This document shows positions 24,197-32,950 of a stretch of 64,000 nt of DNA, piece after piece (positions within the stretch are counted from its first letter, which is position 1; every line of letters begins with the position of its first letter). Below the pieces are notes generated by a model. It saw nothing but the letters and a program-made list of their open reading frames with translations, did no database searches and was not told the DNA's origin. The DNA is from Euzebya tangerina (lineage in GTDB: Bacteria > Actinomycetota > Nitriliruptoria > Euzebyales > Euzebyaceae). The DNA lies in NCBI RefSeq assembly GCF_003074135.1, contig NZ_PPDK01000001.1, positions 1,736,001 through 1,800,000 of the forward strand, read 5' to 3'. The translations under genes and the position numbers were made by a program.

Positions 24197-24936
24197 CGAT
24201 CCTCCCCGACCAGATCCCTGATCGCCTCCGCCACGACGCGGGCGTACTCGGGCGGGTCGTCGATCATCGGGAAGTGATCCCACGCCGGAATGGTGCGGAC
24301 CTCGGCTTCGGGAAGGACGGCTCTGACGTCGTCTGCCATGTCCGCCGCAAGGACCTGCTCCTCCGCTCCCCACAGCACCACCGCGGGGGTCCGGCGCTGG
24401 GGTAGTGAGTCCCACCAGGCCGCGTTGATGATCTGGAACTGCTGGGCAAACGATTGGCACTCCGCATAGGCCGCCAGCACCGGGTCGACCCGTTCGGCTG
24501 GCGTTGAGTCCGCGAAGAAGCGACGCCTGATCAGCGGTCGCAGCAGCGGCGTGGCGATGCCCCGACGGACGATCTCGGCCACGGGCCGCTTGTTCATCAC
24601 CCGGGGGATCACACGCGTGTCCAGTCGTGGGCCCACCGGCGCGTGCAGGATCACAGCGTCGACCAGGTCGTCGTGGTCGCGCAGGACCTCGAGGACGTGC
24701 GAGCCACCGATGCCGGTCCCGAGCGCGACCACGGGAGAGGGCAGTCCTTCCAGCCGACCTGCCAAGAAGTCGGCGTAGCCGGCCATGTCGGTGATCGTCG
24801 GGTCTGCGGCGGTCCCGCCGAAGCCGGGAAGGGTGGGCGCCATCACGTGCACGTCCTCGGGCAGGTGTGGGGTCATCCAGTCGAAGCGCTCACCACCGCC
24901 GCCGTTGCCGTGTACGGCGAGCAAGGAGATCGTCAT
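24193..24936 (-). CDS. Alpha/beta-hydrolase-fold protein with glycine at the nucleophile position
   Basis: The product has 247 residues: LLAVHGNGGGGERFDW, MAPTLPGFGGTA, then the elbow LGTGIGGSHV, where Gly75 stands at the position of the catalytic serine. The acid strand reads VVLWGAEEQVL (Glu in place of Asp), and the histidine is kept in AWDHFPMIDDP. Serine hydrolysis by the usual mechanism is therefore doubtful. It may be a non-hydrolytic member, or Ser79 may substitute. The start has GGGGAGAG 10 bases upstream. It is coupled by a GTGA overlap to the PEP-synthase-like gene, suggesting joint function. Confidence 0.82.
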   Translation of the reverse strand: MTISLLAVHGNGGGGERFDWMTPHLPEDVHVMAPTLPGFGGTAADPTITDMAGYADFLAGRLEGLPSPVVALGTGIGGSHVLEVLRDHDDLVDAVILHAPVGPRLDTRVIPRVMNKRPVAEIVRRGIATPLLRPLIRRRFFADSTPAERVDPVLAAYAECQSFAQQFQIINAAWWDSLPQRRTPAVVLWGAEEQVLAADMADDVRAVLPEAEVRTIPAWDHFPMIDDPPEYARVVAEAIRDLVGEDR

Positions 24937-24975
24937 GCGCCAACTCTCCCCGTCTGTCGCTGGAATGATCCAGGG

Positions 24976-25383
24976 TCAGGATCGAGGGACGACGTAGGTC
25001 CCCTGGGCGGTCGAGACGGGGCGATCGCGGTCCTCGTCACACCACACCCGCACGGTCCCGACGATCGTGCGCCTGCCGGGCTTGTCCAGCGTTGCCCTGG
25101 CCCACAGCACCGTGCCCTGGGCGGGGCGGAGGAAGCGGATGGACAGTTCCGAGGTGACGGCCATCAACTCGATCCGGCCGAGCACGACGAAGCTCAGGTA
25201 CCACAGCGCACCGTCACACATGGCGAACTGCGTGGGTCCGCTGACCAACTCGCCGGGCCGCAGGACCTCGGGGCCGATCTCCTGCCGACAGACCACGTAG
25301 TCCTCGCCGATCTCGTGGCAGACGTACTGCTTCCCGGGCAACTCGTTGGCCAGGGAGGTGTTGATGAGGTCGGGGGTCAGCAT
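24976..25383 (-). CDS. Hotdog-fold thioesterase-like protein (PaaI type)
   Basis: The product has 135 residues, starting at the ATG that overlaps the LuxR stop (TGATG). A TTG just before it is less likely. The sequence has LRPGELVSGPTQFAMCDGALWYLSF, the hotdog helix with Asp at the usual catalytic position. SELSIRFLRPAQGTVLWARATLDKPGRR and VGTVRVW follow, matching PaaI/4HBT proteins. It would cleave an acyl-CoA or related thioester. It is translationally coupled to the large LuxR regulator and 39 bases from the serine-less hydrolase gene. Confidence 0.85.
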   Translation of the reverse strand: MLTPDLINTSLANELPGKQYVCHEIGEDYVVCRQEIGPEVLRPGELVSGPTQFAMCDGALWYLSFVVLGRIELMAVTSELSIRFLRPAQGTVLWARATLDKPGRRTIVGTVRVWCDEDRDRPVSTAQGTYVVPRS

Positions 25384-27932
25384 CAACCCAAACTACCCAA
25401 CAGGACGAGGGCCTCGGTCCGCGAGCGCACATCGAGCGTGGCGTAGGCGTGCTGGAGGTGCTTGCGGACGGTGGCCGGCGAGATCCCCAGGCTGGCGCCG
25501 ATCTCGGCGTTCGACCCGCCGGTTCGCAGCGCCAGCAGCACCTCTGCCTCACGCGGCCGGAGACCGAACTGGGAGGTCAGCAGTGTGCTCAGATCCGCCG
25601 TGCTGAGCGGCTCGCTGCCGGGCCCGTTGCTGCTGCCTGGATCCACGGGGCTCGAGGCAACCTGGGGGACCACGCCACCAGCCGCCCGCACGAGCGGGAC
25701 CAGTTCACGGCACGCCTCCCGCTCCGCGACGGGTGCCGCCTCCAGCAGCCCGATGGCGGCGTAGGCAGCGAATGCCCGGCCGGCCTCATCGGTTGCATCC
25801 TCGCCGCCCCGGTGCCGGGCCAGTGCTCGCAGCAGCATGATCCGCGGGACCTCGAACGGCTCCTGCTCGTCAAGGTCGATCGAGTGGGCCAACTCGAGCG
25901 CCGTGACGGGGTCGCCCAGCCGAGCCTCCAGCCCGAGCTCCGCGACGGCCACGGCCCGGGGGTCCTCGGCCCGGCGGTCCTGCGCGCGTGCCAGTCGCGC
26001 TCGGGCATCGGCCTCCAGCCCCGCGCGTGCCAGCGCGTCCGCGACCTGTGCGTAGAACAGCACACCGGTGACGGTCTCGAGCCAGTCCCCGGCGACGGCC
26101 TCAGCTCGTTGCACGGCGGCGAGCGTGGCCAGGCCCCGCCCGCGCATCGACTCACACGTCGCGCGGGCCCAGGCGGCGTACGCCACGTGTTGGTCGTCGT
26201 GCTGCAGCTCGGCCAACCGGGAGGCGATGTCGAGGTCTTGCTCGGCAGCCTCCAGGTCACCCAGCCACAGGTGCGTCTCCGCCCGATTGATCCGCCAGGC
26301 CGTCGCCTGTGTGTCGGGGCCGAGCATCGCCTCGATGCGATCGAAGGTCTCGACGACCTGCCGCAGCCGCCCCAGCTCGAGGAGCACCACCCACGCGAGG
26401 TCCCGCAACACCAGCGCCGCCTGCTCCAGGTCCCCGGCCCGCTCCGCGGCCTCAGCTGCGCGGCGCAGGCCCGCCTCAGCGGCCGCCACGCCGTCGCGAC
26501 GTGCCAGCAGCAGCGCCAGCCCCTGCTCGAGGCGGCTGCGCGTTGCCAGGTCGCGGACGCTGCCAAGGAGCTCCTCGGCGGCATCGATGTCCGCCGGGTC
26601 GGGGGTCGGGGAGAAGTACGCCAGGTCGCGGAAGCGCTCTGCCTGCAGGGCAGCCGCGACCTCTGGAGCGTCGTCACGCAGCTTCGGCGCCCACGTCCGG
26701 ACGTAGCTGTTGCGCTCCTCGTATCTCGCACTGGCCGTGAGCAGTCGGGCGATCTGGGTGTGGATGCCTGGCTGCGCGGCCCGGACCTGATCGTCGAAGG
26801 ATCGCAGGACGGCCAGAACGGACGGCGTGAACGCGGCGGTGAGCTCATGCGACGGAGCGGCGGCCAGGCTGGCCGCAGCCAACTCCGCCTGATCGTTGGC
26901 CACCGCGTACCTCGCGGCCTCCAGATGCAACCCGCTGGCTGCGTAGACCTGTACGACCAGATCCACGACATCGTCGGTTGCGCGTGGGGGCGCGAGCAGG
27001 TCAGCGACCGGATCAGGCAACGTCCACAGACCGATCTCCGGGGTCTCCCACGGCAGTCCGGCGCGGACGACGGCTCTGACCGCATCATCGACCGCCAGCC
27101 GACGTGCCAGTCGCGCGTCCAGGACGGGGAGTCCAGCGGCCACGCCGGCGGCCTCCCTGGTCGCGGCCGGTACATCCGTCAGCATCCCGGAGACGACGGT
27201 TTCCAGCGCCACGTTGCTGTGGGCCAACTGGCGGGCCAGCTGGTCCGGGGAGGGGCTGGTGGCCAGAGCCCCGAGAATCGACCGGAGCACGGTCAGCCAA
27301 CCACCGGTTCGCCGCACGAGCAGCTCGGACAGACCACGCGTCAGACCTGACGGCACCACGTCGGTCAGTAGCAGGTCGAACTCCTCGACCGTGAGCGCGA
27401 GATCGGCACCCCCCAGCACCACTCCCCGACGGCGTGCTGCGGCCACGTCGAGCTCTCTGCCCAGTGCGATCAACCGGTGCCGGCTGCCCTCGGCCTCGTG
27501 CAGCAGGGTGATCGAGTGGGCGATCGCCGCAACGGCCGGCCAGGTGAGTGGTGTGACCTCGTCGATCACGATCAAGTGCGGCCGGCGACGACGGCGCAGC
27601 GCCTCGGCCACACGGTCGGCAAGCCGGCTCCACGCCGCGTCCGCGGTGCCGGAGCCATCCAACTCCGTGTCACCCGGGGCGAGATCGGACAGACCGAGCG
27701 GATCGAGGATGCGGCCGGCTGCGTCAGCGACCCCCGTCATCTGGGCACCCGAGGTCCAGGCGACGTTGCCGCGGAAGCTGGCCGCGACCTCGCTGGCGAG
27801 GGTCGACTTGCCCCAGCCGCCACCAGCCACCACAACCGTTACCGCGTGGTCGGTGACACGACGGACCAACGCCGGCCGCGCCACGTGAGCATCGGGCAGG
27901 GGCGGCGGGGTCGACAGGACTGCCCGCGTCAT
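25383..27932 (-). CDS. LuxR-family ATP-dependent transcriptional regulator (MalT/LAL-like)
   Basis: The product has 849 residues. The Walker A motif is VVAGGGWGKST (35-44). An NTPase region with ARD/TPR-like helical repeats covers about 330-760 (many Ala/Arg/Glu/Leu helices). A C-terminal LuxR HTH runs from about 790 to 848 (LRPREAEVLLALRTGGSNAEIGASLGIS, then ATVRKHLQHAYATLDVRSRTEAL). LAL regulators bind ATP and an inducer before activating target promoters. It is the first gene of a chain with the thioesterase, hydrolase and PEP-synthase-like genes, which are its likely targets. TAGGAT (27941-27946 on the complement) sits 8 bases before the ATG. A 7-7-7 inverted repeat lies over this promoter. 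Confidence 0.92.
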   Translation of the reverse strand: MTRAVLSTPPPLPDAHVARPALVRRVTDHAVTVVVAGGGWGKSTLASEVAASFRGNVAWTSGAQMTGVADAAGRILDPLGLSDLAPGDTELDGSGTADAAWSRLADRVAEALRRRRRPHLIVIDEVTPLTWPAVAAIAHSITLLHEAEGSRHRLIALGRELDVAAARRRGVVLGGADLALTVEEFDLLLTDVVPSGLTRGLSELLVRRTGGWLTVLRSILGALATSPSPDQLARQLAHSNVALETVVSGMLTDVPAATREAAGVAAGLPVLDARLARRLAVDDAVRAVVRAGLPWETPEIGLWTLPDPVADLLAPPRATDDVVDLVVQVYAASGLHLEAARYAVANDQAELAAASLAAAPSHELTAAFTPSVLAVLRSFDDQVRAAQPGIHTQIARLLTASARYEERNSYVRTWAPKLRDDAPEVAAALQAERFRDLAYFSPTPDPADIDAAEELLGSVRDLATRSRLEQGLALLLARRDGVAAAEAGLRRAAEAAERAGDLEQAALVLRDLAWVVLLELGRLRQVVETFDRIEAMLGPDTQATAWRINRAETHLWLGDLEAAEQDLDIASRLAELQHDDQHVAYAAWARATCESMRGRGLATLAAVQRAEAVAGDWLETVTGVLFYAQVADALARAGLEADARARLARAQDRRAEDPRAVAVAELGLEARLGDPVTALELAHSIDLDEQEPFEVPRIMLLRALARHRGGEDATDEAGRAFAAYAAIGLLEAAPVAEREACRELVPLVRAAGGVVPQVASSPVDPGSSNGPGSEPLSTADLSTLLTSQFGLRPREAEVLLALRTGGSNAEIGASLGISPATVRKHLQHAYATLDVRSRTEALVLLGSLG

Positions 27933-27946
27933 CGCCCCGAATCCTA

Positions 27947-27967
27947 GTGACCTCTGACTCAGGTCAC
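27947..27967 (-). promoter_or_regulatory. Inverted repeat over the LuxR gene promoter
   Basis: GTGACCT, 7-base spacer, AGGTCAC: perfect arms. It lies between the deduced -10 (TAGGAT, 27946-27941) and the -35 region of the LuxR gene. It is a candidate operator for this regulator or for the SARP protein encoded upstream. Confidence 0.55.
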
Positions 27968-28019
27968 GAGTGCCGGTTCCGGCGCGCTGACCGGTTGGAG
28001 TGCCCTGAGCGTTATCGCA

Positions 28020-29777
28020 TCAGGCGGCCAGCGGGGTGGACCGCGGTGCCGCGCGGACCGCCGGCGCATCGGTCGATCGCAGTGCGGTCAGCAGGAGCGC
28101 CTCCTCGCGCAGACCTGGAGGCAGCCGGTCGAGGACCAACCGGCGCAGGAGCGGGTGGGTGAACACCAGGTGCCCGTGCGCGTCGTGCCGCAGCGGCCCA
28201 TCTGCTGCGACGGCCTCGTCCAGGGTGTGCTGGTCGACTGCAGTTGGCTCTCGGACCACACCGAGCGCAACCTGCTCGACCAACGCGATGACGCCGCGGC
28301 TGTGGCGCCCGAGGCCCTTGCCGATGGCGGTGACGATCGGTGAGGGCACTCGCTCGGTGGTGCTCAGATGAGCCAGAGCGCCAGGAGTGACCCGTGTTGT
28401 CCGACAGATGTCGGCCAGGCCGATCACGGGGTCGGGCGAGTGGCCGACCAGTGTCATCAGGATCCGCACGTCAGATGCTGGGACCTTGGCCAACCGCGCC
28501 AACTCCTGGACGGCCAGCGGGCTCAGCTCGGAGAGGGCAACCTCCGACCGTCCGGGAACCCCGCAGCTGGCGGTCCGGCTGGTGGCCAGCACGCGACAGT
28601 CCACCTGGCGAAGGGCATCCACGAGCACCTCGCGGCTGAGCGGTGCCAGCCGGTCGACATCATCCAGCACCAGCAGCGAGGTGTCCCGCAGCCTGAGCGT
28701 GAGCCGCTGGACCAGGTCCTCCAGCCGGCTCGGGCCCGACGTTCGGTCCATCTCCTCCGGCGAGCTGTCCGTTGAGCCCGCCTGCGCCACAGCATCACGG
28801 ATGCTGGCCAGCGCGGTCATCCGGCTCTGGCCGCACGCCATCGTCATCGTCGGTCCGGGCCAGTCCCGCGCGAGGGCCTGGACGATCCTGCTCTTGCCCG
28901 ACCCAGAGGTACCGACGAGGAGCACAGTGGCGCCACTCGTGAGCCGGCGTCGGATCAGGTTGATGTCCTCCGTCCGGCCGACCAGCGGCTGCGTTGCCGT
29001 CTCGGCCTGGCTCCGAGTGGTCTCCCAGATCCACGCCTCCAGGCCACGCAGCGCCGGCCCGGGCGACTCGCCACGCAGGTCGGCGATGCTGCGGCACGCC
29101 TTGCGGTAGAGCGCCGCGGCATCCAGTCGGCGGCCCAGTGCGAGCAGCAGCTCGACCTCCTGGACCCACGGGTCGTCCAGCTGCGGGGCGGAGATGCGGC
29201 GCCTGGTGGCCAGCACGAGGGCATCGGTGATCTTGCCGGCTTGCTGGAGGATGCGAACCTGCTGGCCCAGCGCCTCGTCGAACGCACGATGCAACCGGCT
29301 GCGCTCGCCGAGGACCTCCGGAAGGTCCGGCAGATCGGCGAACCACGATGGTCGTCCGACCTGGGTGCCCCCCAGCTCGCTGGATCCAGCCAGGCCGTCG
29401 CCCACCCGGATCGTCATCTCGTCAAGCCAATCGATGTCGGTGGTTGCCGTCGATGGGAGCCGATATCGACCGTGATCCAGTGTCAGGTTGAGCCCAGTCT
29501 TCCGACGGATCCGGGAGATCGAGTTGTGCAGGGACTGCCGGGCGGCCTTGGGTGCCTGACCGTCCGGCCAGCGCATCTCGGACAGACCATCGAGGGTGAG
29601 GCCCCGGTCGCGATGCAGGACCAGTGCGGCCACGACGACTCGTTCGCCGGGCGAGAGGGGGACGGCGGTCCCGTCGACGGTCACCGTCGTGGGGCCGTCG
29701 ACCGTGATCAGGGTGGTCCGGGATCGTGAGGATGTGGGGGCGTTCTCGGCTGGTGGGCTGACTGCGAAGGTGCTCAT
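28020..29777 (-). CDS. SARP/AfsR-like regulator with BTAD and ATPase domains
   Basis: The product has 585 residues. An N-terminal winged-helix DNA-binding domain covers about 20-105 (TVTVDGTAVPLSPGERVVVAALVL, then ARQSLHNSISRIRRKTG). The BTAD helical domain follows (about 115-265: QVRILQQAGKITDALVLATRR, then RLDAAALYRKACRSIADLRG). The NTPase has Walker A LVGTSGSGKSR near 287 and Walker B LLVLDDVDRL. These proteins activate secondary-metabolite or stress gene clusters in actinobacteria. The C-terminal TPR region of full AfsR is missing. It is followed on the same strand by the LuxR regulator, so two STAND-type ATPase regulators lie in tandem. Two palindromes stand directly upstream. Confidence 0.9.
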   Translation of the reverse strand: MSTFAVSPPAENAPTSSRSRTTLITVDGPTTVTVDGTAVPLSPGERVVVAALVLHRDRGLTLDGLSEMRWPDGQAPKAARQSLHNSISRIRRKTGLNLTLDHGRYRLPSTATTDIDWLDEMTIRVGDGLAGSSELGGTQVGRPSWFADLPDLPEVLGERSRLHRAFDEALGQQVRILQQAGKITDALVLATRRRISAPQLDDPWVQEVELLLALGRRLDAAALYRKACRSIADLRGESPGPALRGLEAWIWETTRSQAETATQPLVGRTEDINLIRRRLTSGATVLLVGTSGSGKSRIVQALARDWPGPTMTMACGQSRMTALASIRDAVAQAGSTDSSPEEMDRTSGPSRLEDLVQRLTLRLRDTSLLVLDDVDRLAPLSREVLVDALRQVDCRVLATSRTASCGVPGRSEVALSELSPLAVQELARLAKVPASDVRILMTLVGHSPDPVIGLADICRTTRVTPGALAHLSTTERVPSPIVTAIGKGLGRHSRGVIALVEQVALGVVREPTAVDQHTLDEAVAADGPLRHDAHGHLVFTHPLLRRLVLDRLPPGLREEALLLTALRSTDAPAVRAAPRSTPLAA

Positions 29778-29782
29778 GGCCG

Positions 29783-29802
29783 CAGCGTCGGGCCCGACGC
29801 TG
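29783..29802 (-). promoter_or_regulatory. Perfect 20-bp palindrome before the SARP gene
   Basis: CAGCGTCGGG followed directly by its reverse complement CCCGACGCTG, ending 6 bases before the ATG at 29777. It could be an operator, or a hairpin that masks the start site in the mRNA. Confidence 0.5.
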
Positions 29803-29806
29803 TGAC

Positions 29807-29825
29807 CGCGCTTCGCGGAAGCGCG
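29807..29825 (-). terminator. Hairpin between PT-repeat protein and SARP genes
   Basis: CGCGCTT, 5-base loop, AAGCGCG. It lies 38 bases after the stop of the 31038-29863 gene and may end its transcript. No U-tract follows. Confidence 0.4.
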
Positions 29826-29862
29826 TAGTACCGCCGAACCTCGCCGATGATCGCGGGCGGGA

Positions 29863-31038
29863 TCAGAGCCCTTCGATGGTCTCGAGCATGACGTTCACAC
29901 CCTGCCGGCGGTACTGCTCCCCACCCAATTGGTCTGGGACAAGTTGAGGGTCGGTGTTCGCCAGCATCGTGCCGCTGAAGTTGACCCGTTGTCCGGCCAC
30001 CGGGACGTAGTTGCCGGGGACCGACTCGCCGTAGCAGACGAACACCCGGTTGGCGTCGTTCGTGCCGATCCAGAAACCAGCACCATCGACGACCTGCTGG
30101 ATGAGTGCCTGGGTCCCGATGATGGTCTGGTCGGTGAAGCTGACCAGTGCGGCATCGTCGACCGGGAAGAGGCTCCTGCCGTCGGCGGCCGTCACCATCC
30201 CGGGGTTGTCGGCCGGGACCGGTGGCGGATCGACCGGGGCGTTCGGATCAGGCGGTGCCGCCGGGTCGGCGGGCGCGTTCGGGTCGGCCGGCGCGTTCGG
30301 ATCAGGCGGTGGCGCCGGGTCGGCCGGGGCGTTCGGGTCCACCGGCTCGGGGGTTGGTGCGGGTGTCGGCGTCGGGGTTGGTGTGGGGGTTGGCGTTGGC
30401 GTCGGTGTGGGCGTAGGGGTTGGTGTGGGGGTTGGCGTTGGCGTGGGCGTCGGGGTCGGCGTGGGGGTCGGTGTGGGCGTTGGCGTTGGCGTCGGGGTCG
30501 GCGCCTCGACAACGCTGGGCGTCGGCGTCGGACCCGCATCCTCGTCCGCGTCGTCGTTCACGAGCAGGGCCGCGAGCAGGCCCAGGATGATGAGGCTCTG
30601 GATGGCGATGATCGCGTACAGCACCGACCGCTTGACCCGCACCTTCTGCGCTGGTTGGGCGTCAGGGTCGGCCGCGGGGTCGCCGGGCAGTCCCTCCTCG
30701 CCGCCGGGCGTGTCCGATGGCAGTGACGAGATCGTGTCCGCTGCGGTCGGCCCGGCGACGGCCGGCCCGGCGGGGCCGCCTGGCTGTTCTGGCCCAGGCC
30801 CACCCGGACCGGGTGGGGCAGTGGGCGGCACGGTCGGGGGTTCATCGGGCGGTGCGGCGGGGCGGGGAGCCCCGGGCGGTGGCGTCGGCGGGGCTGGTGG
30901 AGGCGTGGCCGACCAGCCATCGGACCGACCGCGAACAGGCGTGCGGGCAATCGTCTCGTCGATCGGCCGGCCGCCCGGCGCTCCAGGAGGCGGCGGTGGA
31001 GGTGGTGACGACGGCGGTGGTCCCGGGGTGCTGCTCAT
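29863..31038 (-). CDS. Single-pass membrane protein with Pro-rich cytoplasmic arm and Pro-Thr repeat stalk
   Basis: The product has 391 residues. A long Pro/Gly-rich N-terminal arm (about 1-130) leads through a basic KVRVKRS to one transmembrane helix ([20 protein letters not shown], about 140-160). An acidic patch and a stalk of PTPT dipeptides (about 180-225) follow, then DPNAPADP repeats. The C-terminal folded domain of about 110 residues ([11 protein letters not shown], then [30 protein letters not shown]) looks like a small beta domain outside the cell. No enzymatic motif is seen. The layout suggests a surface protein spanning the wall. The family is unknown. Confidence 0.8.
   Translation of the reverse strand: MSSTPGPPPSSPPPPPPPGAPGGRPIDETIARTPVRGRSDGWSATPPPAPPTPPPGAPRPAAPPDEPPTVPPTAPPGPGGPGPEQPGGPAGPAVAGPTAADTISSLPSDTPGGEEGLPGDPAADPDAQPAQKVRVKRSVLYAIIAIQSLIILGLLAALLVNDDADEDAGPTPTPSVVEAPTPTPTPTPTPTPTPTPTPTPTPTPTPTPTPTPTPTPTPTPTPTPTPAPTPEPVDPNAPADPAPPPDPNAPADPNAPADPAAPPDPNAPVDPPPVPADNPGMVTAADGRSLFPVDDAALVSFTDQTIIGTQALIQQVVDGAGFWIGTNDANRVFVCYGESVPGNYVPVAGQRVNFSGTMLANTDPQLVPDQLGGEQYRRQGVNVMLETIEGL
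30350..30515 (-). repeat. Hexanucleotide array encoding the Pro-Thr stalk
   Basis: A tract of alternating GGTGTN/GGCGTN hexamers (plus strand) encodes about 24 Pro-Thr pairs. On the other strand it reads Gly-Val. It is a likely site of copy-number variation. Confidence 0.8.
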
Positions 31039-31126
31039 CGCCCTTACTGTGCCAAGAGTCGCCCCCGATTTCGCATGTCCGGTGCGAGGAGCTGTGGTGA
31101 GGAAGGCCCCTCGCTACTGTTCCGAC

Positions 31127-32383
31127 GTGTCTGCATCGACCGGGATCGAGAAGGCCCGGTCGGTCGGCGGGGCAGGCATCAGTGACCGGGAACGCACCGT
31201 GCTGTTGGCCATGTCGATGGCACTCGTCGCTCTTGGCATCGACCTGTTGCTGCCGGCCTTCCCCGAGATCCGTGCCGATCTCGGGCTGGCGGCTGACTCC
31301 AACGCCGTGGCTGGCCTGGTCACCACCTACTTCGTCGGGCTGGCCGTCGGGCAGCCGCTGTTCGGGCCGCTGTCCGATCAGTTCGGCCGCAAGCCGCTGT
31401 TGCACGCCTCGTTCGTGCTGTACGGCCTGGGCGCGGTCATCACAGCGGTTGCGCCGTCGCTCCCCCTCCTGTTGGCGGCGCGCTTCCTCTGGGGTCTGGG
31501 AGCCGCTGGGCCTCGGGTCCTCACCATCGCCATCGTCCGAGACCGGTACGAGGGCGAGGCGATGTCGCGCGCCATGTCGCTCATCATGTCGATCTTCATC
31601 CTGGTCCCCGCCGTGGCGCCGAGCCTCGGCGCGCTCGGCGTTGCCCTCGTCTCCTGGCGCTGGATGGCGGTGGCCTGCCTGCTCGCCGGCTTGGCGATGC
31701 TGGGCTGGGCGACCCGGCTGCGAGAGTCGCTGGCGCCGGAGCATCGTCGACCGATGAGCCTCGGCTCCCTCGTGGAGGCGGCGAAGATCGTGCTGTCGGA
31801 CCGCCAGACCGTGCTGTTCAGCCTCGCGATGACGATGCTCTACGGCAGCTTCACGTCCTACATCGGCTCCTCAGAGCTCATCTACGCCGACGTCTTCGAC
31901 GCCGAGGCTCTATTCCCGATCCTGTTCGGTGGAGTGGCGCTGCTGATGGGCGGGGCCATGTTGGTCAACGCGCGGTTCGTCCACCGGTTCGGATCACGAC
32001 GGCTCTCCGTGTCGGCAATGGGCGTCTATCTGTCCGCAGCGGCGCTCATGGTCGCCTCGGCGGTGCTGACGAACGGTCGTCCGCCCCTCGTCGTCTATCT
32101 GATCGCCGTGTCCCTCGCGATGGGCTGCCACGCGATCCTCATCCCCAACCTCAACGCCATGGCAATGATCCCGATGGCTGCCGTGGCGGGGATGGCCTCC
32201 TCGATCATCGGAGCCGTCCAGATCGCGGCTGGTGCGCTGATCGGGTCGCTGATCGATCGGGCCTTCGACGGAACGGTGACGCCGTTGTCGGCCGGGTTCG
32301 CACTGCTCGGTGCTGTTGCGGCGGTGCTGATGGGGGCCGGGTTGCGGGAGAAGGCGCCGGCGCCAGCTGAACTCGTGGGGTGA
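31127..32383 (+). CDS. MFS drug-resistance-type transporter (Bcr/CflA, DHA1 family)
   Basis: A 418-residue protein with about 12 hydrophobic segments. It reads AMSMALVALGIDLLLPAFPEIRADLG at the first helix, the loop 2-3 motif GPLSDQFGRKPLL, and the TM4 ARFLWGLGAAGPRV motif of the 12-TM DHA1 group. It probably exports small molecules by proton antiport. A frame continuing far upstream is only the antisense of the Pro-Thr protein. TACTGT (31115-31120) lies 6 bases before GTG 31127, which supports this start and a leaderless mRNA. GTG 31094 is an alternative. Confidence 0.88.
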   Translation: MSASTGIEKARSVGGAGISDRERTVLLAMSMALVALGIDLLLPAFPEIRADLGLAADSNAVAGLVTTYFVGLAVGQPLFGPLSDQFGRKPLLHASFVLYGLGAVITAVAPSLPLLLAARFLWGLGAAGPRVLTIAIVRDRYEGEAMSRAMSLIMSIFILVPAVAPSLGALGVALVSWRWMAVACLLAGLAMLGWATRLRESLAPEHRRPMSLGSLVEAAKIVLSDRQTVLFSLAMTMLYGSFTSYIGSSELIYADVFDAEALFPILFGGVALLMGGAMLVNARFVHRFGSRRLSVSAMGVYLSAAALMVASAVLTNGRPPLVVYLIAVSLAMGCHAILIPNLNAMAMIPMAAVAGMASSIIGAVQIAAGALIGSLIDRAFDGTVTPLSAGFALLGAVAAVLMGAGLREKAPAPAELVG

Positions 32384-32392
32384 GCGCCTCGC

Positions 32393-32647
32393 TCAGCCTC
32401 TGCGGTTGGTCGGGCTATAGCCCTCGACGACTGTGGTCGACCGGGCTTGTGCTGAGTCGGGGTCCTCGCCGAACTCCCGCTTCGCACGCCGCTGACGGAG
32501 CAGATCCCAGCACTGGTCAAGCCCCTCTTCGAGCTCCGTCATGCGGGCGCGCTCATCCTCGTCGAGGGCGTGATCGGGCTGTGCGCGCAGCTCGTCCTCC
32601 TCGTCGACGAGTTGGTGGATGCGGCGGAGGATGGCAGCGTCGTCCAT
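32393..32647 (-). CDS. DUF2630 family protein
   Basis: An 84-residue soluble helical protein with the family signature: ILRRIHQLVDEEDELRA, LEEGLDQCWDLLRQRRAKREFGEDPD, and VEGY near the end. Function unknown; it is common as a single gene in actinobacteria. TAGCAT (32654-32659 on the complement) precedes the ATG by 6 bases, so it is probably leaderless. It converges with the MFS gene with a 9-base gap. Confidence 0.88.
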   Translation of the reverse strand: MDDAAILRRIHQLVDEEDELRAQPDHALDEDERARMTELEEGLDQCWDLLRQRRAKREFGEDPDSAQARSTTVVEGYSPTNRRG

Positions 32648-32703
32648 TGCGCGATGCTACGCCGTAGCGGGCAATCCCGGCGTGGATGACGCTGCGAACG
32701 GTC

Positions 32704-32922
32704 CTAGCCGGCTCGATCAGACGCCGTCTGCAGCTCATCGATGAGGCTGGACGCCTCGGCCTTGGTGAGGTCGGCCGGAACCGTCTGTCCGGTCTCCTCG
32801 GCGAGGGTGGCCAGGTAGGACTGCTGGGCGCCCGTCATGGGTTCGTCGCCGGTCACCCACGTGTCAGGGTCCTTCTCGGTGTTGGAGTGGTCGGGGTCGG
32901 GCCGGGTGATGTTGGTGGTCAT
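32704..32922 (-). CDS. DUF3072 family protein
   Basis: A 72-residue protein whose core DPDTWVTGDEPMTGAQQSYL, then LAEETG and LTKAEASSLIDELQ, matches DUF3072. These small actinobacterial proteins have no known function. The start is the ATG at 32922; a longer frame upstream crosses the divergent OsmC gene. TACTAC lies 6 bases before the ATG, and the region 17 bases further upstream falls inside the LexA-like box. Expression may therefore be SOS-controlled (inference). Confidence 0.85.
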   Translation of the reverse strand: MTTNITRPDPDHSNTEKDPDTWVTGDEPMTGAQQSYLATLAEETGQTVPADLTKAEASSLIDELQTASDRAG

Positions 32923-32950
32923 GGCGGAGTAGTACCCGCTGGTGCGGCTC

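Noticed and set aside
25449-27350. 633-residue plus-strand frame
   Set aside because: Antisense to the LuxR ATPase gene; Gln/Arg-rich artefact.
30050-31126. Long Gly-Val repeat extension of the MFS frame
   Set aside because: It is the reverse complement of the Pro-Thr stalk; the promoter-like TACTGT supports a start at 31127.
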